From Bacteroidota bacterium (GTDB taxonomy: Bacteria; Bacteroidota; Bacteroidia; Chitinophagales; Chitinophagaceae): a stretch of DNA of 64,000 nucleotides. Both the position numbers and the translations under genes were made by a program. The notes below the pieces were generated by a model. That model was not told where the DNA came from and searched no databases. It saw nothing but the letters and a program-made list of their open reading frames with translations. Below are positions 9,105 through 16,547 of the stretch, piece after piece. Position 1 is the first letter of the stretch, and each line of letters starts with the position of its first letter. The stretch covers positions 1 to 64,000 of the forward strand of contig JAFDYC010000056.1 in assembly GCA_018267625.1 (NCBI GenBank). Reading direction: 5' to 3'.

Positions 9105-9953
9105 TTATTCCTTTTGGAAAGTTTTGAAAAGGAAGCCTGAGCGAGCTTCCAGGCAAATGAAGTAAGTGCCTGAGGGCAGGCTGCGGACATCTACCTGGGC
9201 ATTCCCTGCAGCGTTGGTCCGACTACGGAGCAGCAACCGCCCGAGCGCATCCCTGATGATAATGTTTGCAGGGCCTTCCGTGGTTTCAATATGCAGGCGT
9301 TCTTGAGCGGGATTGGGAGCCAGGCTCCAGGAGGGCAAAGCCTGCGAATGGACGGCAAGAGGTATCGGGTCGAAATCAGCCGTAGTGTCCACCCAGGCAT
9401 CACCAGAAGAAGTGCCATCGAAGTTTACCGCATTGAGCACAGCGTAGATCCGCACTTTGCCAAAGCCGGCGGCAGGGGCTGTCCATTGAAACGAAACCGT
9501 GTCCATATAGTTGGCTCCGGCAGCGGCTCCTGCCAAAGCCTGGGTATGCTCCACCAACTGGGGCGGAGCATTATAGACGGCGATGTTGGGTGTGCTGCCG
9601 ATGGACAAGTTGCCGGCTTGCGTGCTGCCGTCAGCCGCCTTTACAATGGAAGCCTGAAAGCCAAAATGCGAGCGGGTATTTCCGGGTGCTATTTCACGCA
9701 GCAACACCCGATAGGTGCTTCCCGGGCGGTAGTTGATGACGCTGTTATTCAGGCTGTCGAAGAGTTGAATATGTAGCTGGGCGTTCAGATTGGTAGTGGA
9801 GTGGCAAGTGCTGCTGGCGGAACAGCCAACACCCGAGCCTGCAGAGCCGGTGCGGTTGCCGGCGCCATAGTTGAAGGGGCCCTCTGAATAGCTGCTCAGT
9901 AACAGGAAACCAAAAGCAAGAATCAGAGGGAACAAGAGTAGTTGTTTTTGCAT
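9105..9953 (-). CDS. Choice-of-anchor V domain protein with T9SS sorting domain
   Basis: A 282-residue secreted protein. The signal peptide covers about residues 1-22. A Gly/Ser/Cys-rich motif follows (GVGCSASSTCHST, about residues 40-55), then a beta-sandwich (YRVLLREIAPGNTRSHFGFQASIV, SFQWTAPAAGFGKVRIYAVLNAVN, DAWVDT) that matches the choice-of-anchor V / Reeler-like family. From about residue 205 a T9SS sorting domain begins (LAPNPAQERLHI ... LPSGTYFICLEA). Many relatives have a CxxCH haem-type motif at the position of the Cys pair; here the spacing is C-x5-C-H. I infer an outer-surface protein exported by T9SS. The ligand is unknown. Confidence 0.78.
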   Translation of the reverse strand: MQKQLLLFPLILAFGFLLLSSYSEGPFNYGAGNRTGSAGSGVGCSASSTCHSTTNLNAQLHIQLFDSLNNSVINYRPGSTYRVLLREIAPGNTRSHFGFQASIVKAADGSTQAGNLSIGSTPNIAVYNAPPQLVEHTQALAGAAAGANYMDTVSFQWTAPAAGFGKVRIYAVLNAVNFDGTSSGDAWVDTTADFDPIPLAVHSQALPSWSLAPNPAQERLHIETTEGPANIIIRDALGRLLLRSRTNAAGNAQVDVRSLPSGTYFICLEARSGFLFKTFQKE

Positions 9954-9990
9954 GGGAGCTATTTTTAAAAAAGGCGGGAAACTGCGAGGC

Positions 9991-9998
9991 TATCTTTG
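9991..9998 (+). promoter_or_regulatory. -7 element of trmB
   Basis: TATCTTTG, a perfect TAnnTTTG, ends 12 nt before the ATG at 10011. The TTG at 9996 lies inside it and is therefore not the start. Confidence 0.5.
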
Positions 9999-10010
9999 CC
10001 CGCATTTTTT

Positions 10011-10703
10011 ATGGGTCAGAAAAAACAGTTGCGCTTTGCGGCCATTAAATCGTTTTCCAATGTACTGGAATACCCTGCCGGCATTGTCGGAAAATGGTCT
10101 GAACATTTTGGAAATAACAATCCCATTACATTGGAATTGGCCTGTGGCAAAGGAGAATACAGTACTGGCCTGGCTGCAGAGCATCCGGAACGCAACTTCA
10201 TCGGCATAGACATCAAAGGCAACCGGATTTATATAGGAGCCAAAAAAGCCATTGCGGATAACCTCGGCAATGTGGCCTTTCTGCGCACGCAGATTCAGAA
10301 GCTGCGCGACTATTTTGCCCCTGGGGAAGTATCTGAAATCTGGATTGTCTTTCCCGACCCTTTCCTGAAGAAAGAAAGCAACCGGCTGACGCATCCACGC
10401 TTCCTACGCGAGTATCAGCAGATCATGAAACCCGGTGGCCGTATTCATCTCAAGACAGATTCGGAACCTCTCTATCGGTTTACTCAGGAGGTTATTAAAG
10501 AGCAAGCCCTAATCCTGCATCAGGACTACACAGACATTTATGAAAATGGACAGGCAACAGGCCCATTAGCCATTCAGACGTTCTATGAAGGCATGCACCG
10601 TGCCGAAGGGCGCAGTATTCACTATCTCTGTTTTTCTTTGCCGGAAGCTCCCATACAGATTCCTCCTAAAAAGAAGAAAAACACCGATGAAAGCGTTGCG
10701 TGA
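10011..10703 (+). CDS. trmB: tRNA (guanine-N7)-methyltransferase
   Basis: A 230-residue SAM-dependent methyltransferase that makes m7G46 in the tRNA variable loop. Motif I is LELACGKGEYS, followed by NFIGIDIKGNRIYIGAKKA. The catalytic/RNA region holds EIWIVFPDPFLKKESNRLTHPRFL (the conserved PDPW-like motif with Phe for Trp) and MKPGGRIHLKTD. The Lys-rich C-terminus (PPKKKKN) is an extension. The ATG at 10011 gives the usual N-terminus and fits the promoter. It is the first gene of a three-gene overlapping set: the next gene starts 17 bases before its stop. Confidence 0.93.
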   Translation: MGQKKQLRFAAIKSFSNVLEYPAGIVGKWSEHFGNNNPITLELACGKGEYSTGLAAEHPERNFIGIDIKGNRIYIGAKKAIADNLGNVAFLRTQIQKLRDYFAPGEVSEIWIVFPDPFLKKESNRLTHPRFLREYQQIMKPGGRIHLKTDSEPLYRFTQEVIKEQALILHQDYTDIYENGQATGPLAIQTFYEGMHRAEGRSIHYLCFSLPEAPIQIPPKKKKNTDESVA

Positions 10704-10896
10704 AGGCGAAGATTATATCATGCTGCCCGATGGCCGATTGGTGATGACCTCGGTCTATCTGCAACGCCGGGGCCGTTGTTGCGGCAGTGGCTGCCTGAAT
10801 TGCCCTTACGAATATCAGGCAGTAGCTGAGCCGCGCCGAAGCCTGCTGCTGCAGGAACGTATCCGAATCCAAAGAGTACATGGCCGGGAAGAATGA
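10687..10896 (+). CDS. DUF5522 small cysteine-motif protein
   Basis: A 69-residue cytoplasmic protein. It has the DUF5522 pattern: MLPDGRLVMTSVYLQRRGRCCGSGCLNCPYEY, with four Cys in CCGSGCLNC that could bind a metal, then a polar tail. The start ATG at 10687 lies inside the end of trmB, and its own end overlaps the next ATG, so translation of the three genes is probably coupled. The family function is not known to me. The association with trmB suggests, without proof, a link to tRNA or nucleic acid modification. Confidence 0.8.
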   Translation: MKALREGEDYIMLPDGRLVMTSVYLQRRGRCCGSGCLNCPYEYQAVAEPRRSLLLQERIRIQRVHGREE

Positions 10897-11221
10897 AGCG
10901 CTCTACGAAGCGATCTATGACATTGTTCGCCTGATTCCGCGGGGGCGGGTGACCAGCTATGGCCTGATTGCCGCCGCTATTGGTATGAAGTCTGGCGCCC
11001 GGATGGTAGGCTATGCCCTGAATCATTGCCACACGTCAAGTCCGCCAGTGCCAGCACATCGGGTGCTCAACCGGAATGGATTGCTGAGCGGCAAAGCCCA
11101 TTTTGGTGCAGGGGATGAAATGGCAAACCTGCTTCAAGCCGAAGGCATCCGCGTAAAGGACGATATGGTACAGGATTTCGACCAGATTGTATGGGACCCC
11201 TCCCGGGAGCTGGAATTATGA
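10880..11221 (+). CDS. Alkyltransferase-like (ATL) MGMT-family DNA repair protein
   Basis: A 113-residue protein with the DNA-binding half of O6-alkylguanine-DNA alkyltransferase: IPRGRVTSYGLIAAAIG (helix-turn-helix with the Tyr), GARMVGYALNHC and VPAHRVLNRNG. In true MGMT the active site reads PCHR; here Ala59 replaces the Cys, as in ATL proteins, which bind alkylated guanine and recruit nucleotide excision repair rather than removing the alkyl group. The family is fully recognisable and the length is standard. It overlaps the DUF5522 gene by 17 bases, forming the end of the trmB operon. Confidence 0.9.
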   Translation: MAGKNEALYEAIYDIVRLIPRGRVTSYGLIAAAIGMKSGARMVGYALNHCHTSSPPVPAHRVLNRNGLLSGKAHFGAGDEMANLLQAEGIRVKDDMVQDFDQIVWDPSRELEL

Positions 11222-11772
11222 AAAAATCAGAAAGGGGAGGTACAGCCTTCCCACCCGCCATCGTCAAATATTGTTCTCTTAACCACAAGAAATGACAGAC
11301 AACGGGGGGAAATCTTCAGGGAATATAGGGGCTGTCGCAGGCGCAAAGAAAGGGGAACGGAAACACTAAAAGAGTACCAAATTCATGGTATTTCCCGGCT
11401 ACAACAGGCCGGCCTTCCGCAAAGCATCCTGGCGAGTATTCACCTGTAGCTTGACGTAAATATTGTGGATATGTGTGCGAATTGTTTCGATGCTCACAAA
11501 GAGCCTTGCGGCAGGCTTTCACGTACCCCCAACTGCCGCACCGGGTAGTTCAGCACCTGCGCATGAAGCATCCCGCAAAGCAGGAACAACAGGCCGGTAC
11601 AGCTCCCTTATTTTATCACGTTTCTAGCGAGGGTTCCGCACAAGATAACAGCAGGAAGGCCTGCTGCCCCCCTGGCCAGCATCAGCCTGAGATAACCGGA
11701 ATGAATACACGCATTCATGATGACTGCTCCGTGCCACGCTACCTTGCAGCACGAAAGAATACAAGAAAATTC
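11222..11772. other. Intergenic region containing a regulator relic
   Basis: About 550 bases between the ATL gene and the AraC-type regulator. The only structure I recognise is the minus-strand LuxR helix-turn-helix remnant at 11399-11518. An open plus-strand frame continues upstream of 11773, but its composition does not look coding and no family N-terminus is present there. Confidence 0.5.
11399..11518 (-). pseudogene. Remnant of a LuxR/GerE-type response-regulator output domain
   Basis: Read on the minus strand, the frame ending at the TAG of 11399-11401 gives 39 residues containing LFVSIETIRTHIHNIYVKL and QVNTRQDALRKAGLL. That is the recognition helix and last helix of a GerE/LuxR domain, ending where such proteins normally end. 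Upstream the frame is closed by a TGA at 11519-11521. There is no receiver domain, no start codon and no first half of the helix-turn-helix. A weakly similar stretch (LGVRESLPQG) sits in another frame just upstream, which would fit a deletion plus a frameshift. I read this as a decayed two-component regulator, not a gene. Confidence 0.65.
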
Positions 11773-12348
11773 ATGCAGCTTTTCATAAAAAACATGGTGT
11801 GTGACCGATGCATCTGGGTGGTGGGCGCAACCCTGAAGAAACTGGACTTGCATCCAATAACCATAATGTTGGGCACTGCCGAAATAGAAGAGCCTGAGTT
11901 GGACAAACACCAATTGCAACTACTCAGCGAGGAACTAAAGCTGGCCGGCTTCGAACTCCTTGAAGACCGCCGCACCCGCATGGTAGAGCAGGTGAAGACC
12001 GCCATCATCGAACTCGTACACCGCAGCGGCGATACCGAAAAACTGAAGCACAGCGAATACCTCGCTAAGCATACCGGCATGGACTATGCCCATCTCAGCA
12101 AAAACTTCACAGAACTCAGCGGCATCACTATCGAACAATACATCATCCAGCAAAAGATAGAGCGCGTAAAAGAACTACTCAGTTATGGCGAAAAAAATCT
12201 GAGCGAAATAAGTTGGGATATGGGCTACAGCAGCGTAGCCGCGCTCAGCAATCAATTCAAAAAAGTGACCGGCCTCAGCCCCTCAGATTGGAAAAACATG
12301 AGCCAGCAACCCCGGGAAGCCCTGAACAATGTTGGCAAAGCAGGCTGA
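11773..12348 (+). CDS. AraC-type regulator fused to an HMA-like metal-binding domain
   Basis: A 191-residue protein. Residues 1-70 look like a heavy-metal-associated (HMA) ferredoxin-like fold: MQLFIKNMVCDRC places a CxxC at Cys10/Cys13, and the later ELDKHQLQLLSEELKLAGFELLED fits the second helix and strand. Residues of about 90-175 are an AraC/XylS double helix-turn-helix (EYLAKHTGMDYAHLSKNF; IERVKELLSYGEKNLSEISWDMGYSSVAALSNQFKKVTGLSPSDW). Such small fusions are known in Bacteroidota, often near metal or stress genes. No metal gene is adjacent here. The longer upstream frame from 11473 has no family support. It probably senses a soft metal or thiol stress; this is inference. Confidence 0.82.
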   Translation: MQLFIKNMVCDRCIWVVGATLKKLDLHPITIMLGTAEIEEPELDKHQLQLLSEELKLAGFELLEDRRTRMVEQVKTAIIELVHRSGDTEKLKHSEYLAKHTGMDYAHLSKNFTELSGITIEQYIIQQKIERVKELLSYGEKNLSEISWDMGYSSVAALSNQFKKVTGLSPSDWKNMSQQPREALNNVGKAG

Positions 12349-12379
12349 ACGAAGCGCTTGAATTTCCAGCCTGGCAATT

Positions 12380-13360
12380 TTAATAATAACGACCGCTTTC
12401 TAAGAAGTCGCTGACGTACTCGCGCACACCCGTTTCCAGGGAATAAAAGGGGCGTGTGTAACCGGCATCCCGAATCTTTTGCATGTTCGCTTCTGTGAAA
12501 TATTGGTACTTGCCGCGGATGTCCGGAGGGGTGTCTATAAAGTCAATCTGAGCAGGCAGATTCAGGGCCTGGAAGAGGGCCTTCATCAGGTCGAGGAAGC
12601 TGCGTGCCTTGCCTGAACCGATGTTGTAGAGTCCTGATGAAGGCCTGGTTTCCATGAGCCAGTAGCACATGTGCACCACGTCTTTTACATACACAAAATC
12701 GCGCATCTGGCCGCCATCAGTAAAGGCGGGATTGTGCGAGCGAAAGAGCCTGGCCCGTCCGGTTTCTTTGATTTGCTTATGGGCGTGCAGGATTACAGAA
12801 GCCATGCGGCCTTTGTGGTATTCATTGGGGCCATAGACATTGAAAAACTTGAGCCCGGCCCAAAAGGGTGGTTGGGTATTTTGCTGCAATACCCAGAGGT
12901 CGAAGTCTTGCTTGGATTGTCCGTAAGGATTGAGGGGACGAAGCAGGGGAACGGTATCGTGGCGGTCATCGTAGCCATGTTCACCGCCTCCGTAGGTAGC
13001 CGCAGAGGAGGCATACACCAATGGGATTTGTTGTGCTGTGCAACAGGCCCAAATGCTCTTGCTGTATTCTAGGTTCAGACGGCGGTGCACTTCATAATCC
13101 ATCTCCGTAGTATCGGTTCGGGCGCCTAGGTGGAAGAGGTGTTGCACGCTGCCGGGATGGGCCTGTAGCCAGTCCGCGAATTCGTCGCGATGAATTTTCT
13201 GGATGAATTTTTTGCCGGCCAGGTTAGGTGCTTTGGCTTCTTTGCTGAAGTCATCCACGAGGATAAGGCGTTCGAAGCCAAGGCTGTTTAAATAGCCGGT
13301 GAGGTAGGACGCAATGAAACCTGCCGCGCCGGTGATGGCTATCGCGGAATCTTTTTCCAT
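12380..13360 (-). CDS. hldD: ADP-L-glycero-D-manno-heptose 6-epimerase
   Basis: A 326-residue NAD(P)-dependent short-chain epimerase of lipopolysaccharide inner-core heptose synthesis in the cytosol. The nucleotide-binding loop is ITGAAGFIASYL near the N-terminus. LFHLGARTDTTEMDY, VYASSAATYGGGEHGY and the catalytic NPYGQSKQDFD (Tyr-x3-Lys) follow. KFFNVYGPNEYHKGRMASV and GLYNIGSGKARSFLDLM are specific to the HldD branch. Length is standard. It starts 15 bases after the stop of the small His-rich membrane protein, so the two are probably co-transcribed. Confidence 0.93.
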   Translation of the reverse strand: MEKDSAIAITGAAGFIASYLTGYLNSLGFERLILVDDFSKEAKAPNLAGKKFIQKIHRDEFADWLQAHPGSVQHLFHLGARTDTTEMDYEVHRRLNLEYSKSIWACCTAQQIPLVYASSAATYGGGEHGYDDRHDTVPLLRPLNPYGQSKQDFDLWVLQQNTQPPFWAGLKFFNVYGPNEYHKGRMASVILHAHKQIKETGRARLFRSHNPAFTDGGQMRDFVYVKDVVHMCYWLMETRPSSGLYNIGSGKARSFLDLMKALFQALNLPAQIDFIDTPPDIRGKYQYFTEANMQKIRDAGYTRPFYSLETGVREYVSDFLESGRYY

Positions 13361-13375
13361 CTGCTTGAGAAATGC

Positions 13376-13675
13376 TTAGTGAGCGGCTCCGCTGCCTGCG
13401 GAGTCATGGTTTCCGGAGGGTGCAGGAGTAGTAGCAGGAGCTGCCTGCCCGGCATGTTCGCTGGTGCCGCCTGCCTGGACGCTTTCATTGTATGTGCGCT
13501 CACTGCTTTCATGGTGGCCATGGCTCTGGCCCATGATTTCAATGAAATTCAGAGTGGCCACAAACAAGCCGGCTACAATCAGCATAAACCAGAATGCAGC
13601 CCGGCTTGCGGTGCGCGATTTTTTGAGTTCTGCGTCGTGCGTGTTATCGTGGTGCGGTGTGCTGTGGTCGGACAT
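13376..13675 (-). CDS. Small single-pass, His-rich membrane protein
   Basis: A 99-residue protein not recognised as a named family. The N-terminus is polar and His-rich (MSDHSTPHHDNTHD), then KKSRTASRAAFWF leads into one membrane helix of about residues 27-47 (FMLIVAGLFVATLNFIE). The remainder is a low-complexity His/Ser/Ala/Gly/Pro tail (MGQSHGHHESS ... GSGAAH). Orientation would put the tail outside the cytoplasm. ATG 13675 follows a good -7 element. It precedes hldD by 15 bases. His clusters at both ends hint at metal binding, which is only inference. Confidence 0.65.
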   Translation of the reverse strand: MSDHSTPHHDNTHDAELKKSRTASRAAFWFMLIVAGLFVATLNFIEIMGQSHGHHESSERTYNESVQAGGTSEHAGQAAPATTPAPSGNHDSAGSGAAH

Positions 13676-13696
13676 TTGAAAATGAATGCTTGCGGG

Positions 13697-13704
13697 CAAA
13701 AATA
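13697..13704 (-). promoter_or_regulatory. -7 element of the His-rich protein / hldD unit
   Basis: Minus-strand TATTTTTG lies 21 nt before the ATG at 13675. Confidence 0.5.
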
Positions 13705-13779
13705 ACGTATTTGCCTTGCGGAATAAGGGCTTGCTAAAAGCGGTAAAGGCCGAGTCTTAGCCGATGAGGAGCGGTTTCA

Positions 13780-14310
13780 TCAGCCCGCCTGGGCCGGTGC
13801 AGGCGGTTCCATTATAGTGCCGCAATGTTTGCAACGGCGCTTTTCGGGGTCGGAATAAAAGCGATTCATCAAAGGTGGAAGCTGACTGACGATATCCGTA
13901 AGCTTCAGGTATTCTTCATATAGTTTCTCGTGGCAGTTTTCGCAAAACCAGATGAAACCGTCAATTTCATTTTCGTTCCGAACTGCCTCTACCACCAGGC
14001 CAACGGTGTTGGCGCCACGCTGGGGAGAATGGGGCGTTTTGCCAGGCAGTAAAAACATTTCGCCTTCTCGGATGGGGATGTCCACCAGCTTACCGGCCTC
14101 TTGAATGCGTACCACGATGTCACCTTCCAATTGGTAGAAAAGTTCTTCGCTTTCATTGTAGTGGAAGTCCTTCCGGCTATTAGGTCCGCCCACAATCATG
14201 ACGATGAAATCCCCCGCATGTTTATACACTTCAGCATTGCCCACTGGGGGCTTGAGCAGGTGACGGTTTTCTTCGATCCAGTGTTTCAGGTTGAAAGGGC
14301 GGCGTATCAT
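13780..14310 (-). CDS. haaO: 3-hydroxyanthranilate 3,4-dioxygenase
   Basis: A 176-residue cupin dioxygenase that opens the ring of 3-hydroxyanthranilate in the kynurenine route from tryptophan to NAD. The catalytic Fe(II) ligands are visible: His50 and Glu56 in DFHYNESEELFYQLEGD, and His94 in LPGKTPHSPQRGANTVGLV. The bacterial C-terminal rubredoxin-like iron site is complete: Cys123/Cys126 (FCENC) and Cys160/Cys163 (CKHC). Length is that of the bacterial enzyme. No other kynurenine gene is adjacent. The gap to the upstream CBS protein gene is 50 bases, same strand, so co-transcription is possible. Confidence 0.94.
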   Translation of the reverse strand: MIRRPFNLKHWIEENRHLLKPPVGNAEVYKHAGDFIVMIVGGPNSRKDFHYNESEELFYQLEGDIVVRIQEAGKLVDIPIREGEMFLLPGKTPHSPQRGANTVGLVVEAVRNENEIDGFIWFCENCHEKLYEEYLKLTDIVSQLPPLMNRFYSDPEKRRCKHCGTIMEPPAPAQAG

Positions 14311-14360
14311 AAGAGGAGATTTAATTGAGTGGGCATCCGGCAGGTACTCGTGTTCCGGGC

Positions 14361-15644
14361 TTAGGATTGGAGCAGCTTCAGCTTCACCGTTTCGATGCGG
14401 GTATCAGTGACCAGCAACACCACAAATTCGTAATTGTCTATGATAATACGGTCTTTCATCTTTGGGATGGCTTCATTCTTATCAATGATGAATCCTGACA
14501 AGGTTTCTGTTTCGGTGTCCGGGAAACTGAGCCCGTATTTCTCACTCAAGTTGTCCAGTTTGAGCCGGCCCGAGAAGATGTATTCGTTGTTGCTGATTTG
14601 CTTTTCCACATACTCTTCTACATCGTACTCATCGTTGATTTCACCGAAGATTTCTTCCAGCACATCCTCCATCGTGACGATGCCGGCAGTTCCTCCAAAC
14701 TCATCAATAACCCAGGCAATACTCTTGTGTTCGCGGGTAAAACGGTTCATCAGATCCACGGCACTCATCGCCTCTGGTACAGCCGTGATGCTGTGTAGCA
14801 CTTCCCGGATGGTTTTAGGCCGGCGGTTTAGGTCTAAATGATGCAGGTAGCCGATGATGTTGTCAATATTGCCTTCATACACGATAATTTTTGAAAGCTT
14901 GGTGTCAATGAATTTCTGCCTCACATCCGAAATATGCGTACCTGCTTCTACCGCTTCGATTTCATTCCTGGGTATCATGCAACGCCTGATTTTGACATTC
15001 ACCAGGTAAAGTGCATTTTCAAACAACTCAGTATTCAGCTCATTGCTGCTTTCGTTTTCTATGTTGTGTCCGTGCAGGCTTTGCTTCACAAAATGCTCCA
15101 GATCTACCCGGTTGAACACGTCATTATGATGCCGAAGCCGCACATTGAACAGGTACTTTAAGATGAACTCAGAGATGGCTACAAAGAATTTTGCCAGAGG
15201 GTACAGCACATAGTACATCACCATCATGGGTAGGGCAAAAATGGTGAGCACCTGCTCCGCCTTCGAGCGGAAAATGGCTTTAGGCAAAAACTCGGCGAAA
15301 ATGAGGATCACGAGTGTCGCCACAATCGTGTCAATCACCAGCCGCAAGTATTCATTCGCAATAAACGAAGCGGGCAACACCTGCTTCATCCAGGCATCAT
15401 TCATCTGCGTCATCAGCAGGCCATACACCACCAGCACGATGTTCACCCCTACTAAGCTGGTGCCGATAAACTCTGCCGGAGTGCGGGTAAACCGCGCCAG
15501 GATCTTTCCGGCAAAACTGCCTTGCTTCTTTTTCAGCTCCAGGTTCAGCTTGTTGGCAGAGACAAACGCAATCTCAGTACCTGCAAAAAAGCCTATCATC
15601 AGGATGCAGGCCAGGATATAAAGAAGCAGGTGGGATGTGTCCAT
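14361..15644 (-). CDS. CorC/HlyC-family membrane protein (DUF21, CBS pair, CorC_HlyC)
   Basis: A 427-residue inner-membrane protein of the hemolysin-C/CNNM family, associated with Mg2+ or Co2+ transport. Residues of about 1-190 are the DUF21 membrane domain with three to four helices (GTEIAFVSANKLNLELKK; GTSLVGVNIVLVVYG; FAEFLPKAIFR). Residues of about 205-330 are paired CBS domains (MIPRNEIEAVE; AWVIDEFGGTAGIVTMEDVLEEIFGEI). The last 80 residues are the CorC_HlyC domain, YIFSGRLKLDNLSEKYG to the end. It is not a demonstrated haemolysin. It has its own -7 element between it and gmk. Confidence 0.9.
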   Translation of the reverse strand: MDTSHLLLYILACILMIGFFAGTEIAFVSANKLNLELKKKQGSFAGKILARFTRTPAEFIGTSLVGVNIVLVVYGLLMTQMNDAWMKQVLPASFIANEYLRLVIDTIVATLVILIFAEFLPKAIFRSKAEQVLTIFALPMMVMYYVLYPLAKFFVAISEFILKYLFNVRLRHHNDVFNRVDLEHFVKQSLHGHNIENESSNELNTELFENALYLVNVKIRRCMIPRNEIEAVEAGTHISDVRQKFIDTKLSKIIVYEGNIDNIIGYLHHLDLNRRPKTIREVLHSITAVPEAMSAVDLMNRFTREHKSIAWVIDEFGGTAGIVTMEDVLEEIFGEINDEYDVEEYVEKQISNNEYIFSGRLKLDNLSEKYGLSFPDTETETLSGFIIDKNEAIPKMKDRIIIDNYEFVVLLVTDTRIETVKLKLLQS

Positions 15645-15690
15645 TCAAAAAAAATCGTTGCCCTGATGCGCGAAGGTGCTGCGTGAAGTT

Positions 15691-15698
15691 CAAAAATA
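15691..15698 (-). promoter_or_regulatory. -7 element of the CorC-family gene
   Basis: Minus-strand TATTTTTG lies 46 nt before the ATG at 15644, in the short gap after gmk. Confidence 0.45.
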
Positions 15699-15707
15699 AT
15701 ACCCAAG

Positions 15708-16298
15708 CTACTGCCGGGCCTGATAGGCTGATTGTGCAATAAAGTTGCGGGCCAGATCTTGCAGTTCCCGGGTGGCCTGCTCTAAGTCTTCATTCACTAC
15801 GATACAATCAAACTCAGCAGCATCCATCAACTCAAACTCAGCCTTGGCTAAGCGTTCTTCCAGCATCTTCGCACTCTCCGTAGCACGGGCCGTCAGTCGG
15901 TGCCGCAACACCTCCAGAGAAGGCGCCTTGATGAAGATGCTGAGCGACTCCTCAGGAAACTGCTCCTGAATCGCCAACGCCCCTTTCACGTCAATATCCA
16001 CCAGAGGCGTCCGGCCCTCCGCCCAAATCCGCTCCAGCTCCTGGCGCATCGTACCATAATATTTCCCCGTATAGACCATCTCCCATTCCACAAAATCCCC
16101 GGCATCAATATGCCGCTTAAAGTCCTGCTCACTCAGAAAATGATAGTCACGCCCATCCTGTTCGCCCGGCCTGGGAGCCCGTGTACAAGCCGACACCGAA
16201 AAAGCCAGCTCTGGCATTGCCGTTAGCAGCCGTTTCACCAAGGTGGTCTTGCCCGATCCGGAAGGGGCCGTGATGATGATGATACGATGCGGCAACAC
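15708..16298 (-). CDS. gmk: Guanylate kinase
   Basis: A 196-residue kinase that phosphorylates GMP to GDP. The P-loop is APSGSGKTT near the N-terminus. SVSACTRAPRPGEQDGRDYHFLS is the GMP-binding segment, followed by FVEWEMVYTGKYYGT and TPLVDIDVKGALAIQ. The lid region carries RATESAKMLEERLAKAEFE. No ATG is in frame near the N-terminus. I take the GTG at 16298 (or TTG 16295), because the next candidate, TTG 16328, lies inside the -7 element. With GTG the protein begins just before HRIIIITAPSGSG, the normal family start. Confidence 0.9.
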   Translation of the reverse strand: MLPHRIIIITAPSGSGKTTLVKRLLTAMPELAFSVSACTRAPRPGEQDGRDYHFLSEQDFKRHIDAGDFVEWEMVYTGKYYGTMRQELERIWAEGRTPLVDIDVKGALAIQEQFPEESLSIFIKAPSLEVLRHRLTARATESAKMLEERLAKAEFELMDAAEFDCIVVNEDLEQATRELQDLARNFIAQSAYQARQ

Positions 16299-16325
16299 AG
16301 TTGTCTTGCAGTTGAATAAAGGCGA

Positions 16326-16333
16326 CAAAAATA
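16326..16333 (-). promoter_or_regulatory. -7 element of gmk
   Basis: Minus-strand TATTTTTG lies 27 nt before the GTG at 16298. It decides the start codon by excluding the upstream TTG at 16328. Confidence 0.5.
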
Positions 16334-16484
16334 GACAAGACGAAAGCTAAAACCGGGCTCAGACTTCAGAAAACCGCTTGGAGTGGTAATTTTTTGTTGT
16401 CCGTTTTTAGGGACCAATAAGCAACCAAATTCAAGAAAAACCTCACGAACAACACCCGAATTTCCTGCCCAGATGGTAGGCTAC

Positions 16485-16520
16485 AACAAAAGAGCGCCGG
16501 CAGGATTACCAACGGCGCTC
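16485..16520 (-). terminator. Terminator of the bacilliredoxin gene
   Basis: On the minus strand an 8-bp GC-rich stem (GAGCGCCG / CGGCGCTC, 16492-16520) with a 13-base loop is followed by TTTTGTTG. Confidence 0.6.
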
Positions 16521-16547
16521 AGAAGTATAAAAAAACTCGATGCAGGT

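Noticed and set aside
11473-11772. N-terminal extension of the AraC-type regulator
   Set aside because: It overlaps the LuxR relic, has poor composition, and the HMA-like domain starts cleanly at 11773.
14361-15644. Haemolysin function for the CorC-family protein
   Set aside because: The name is historical; the DUF21/CBS/CorC_HlyC architecture points to ion transport.
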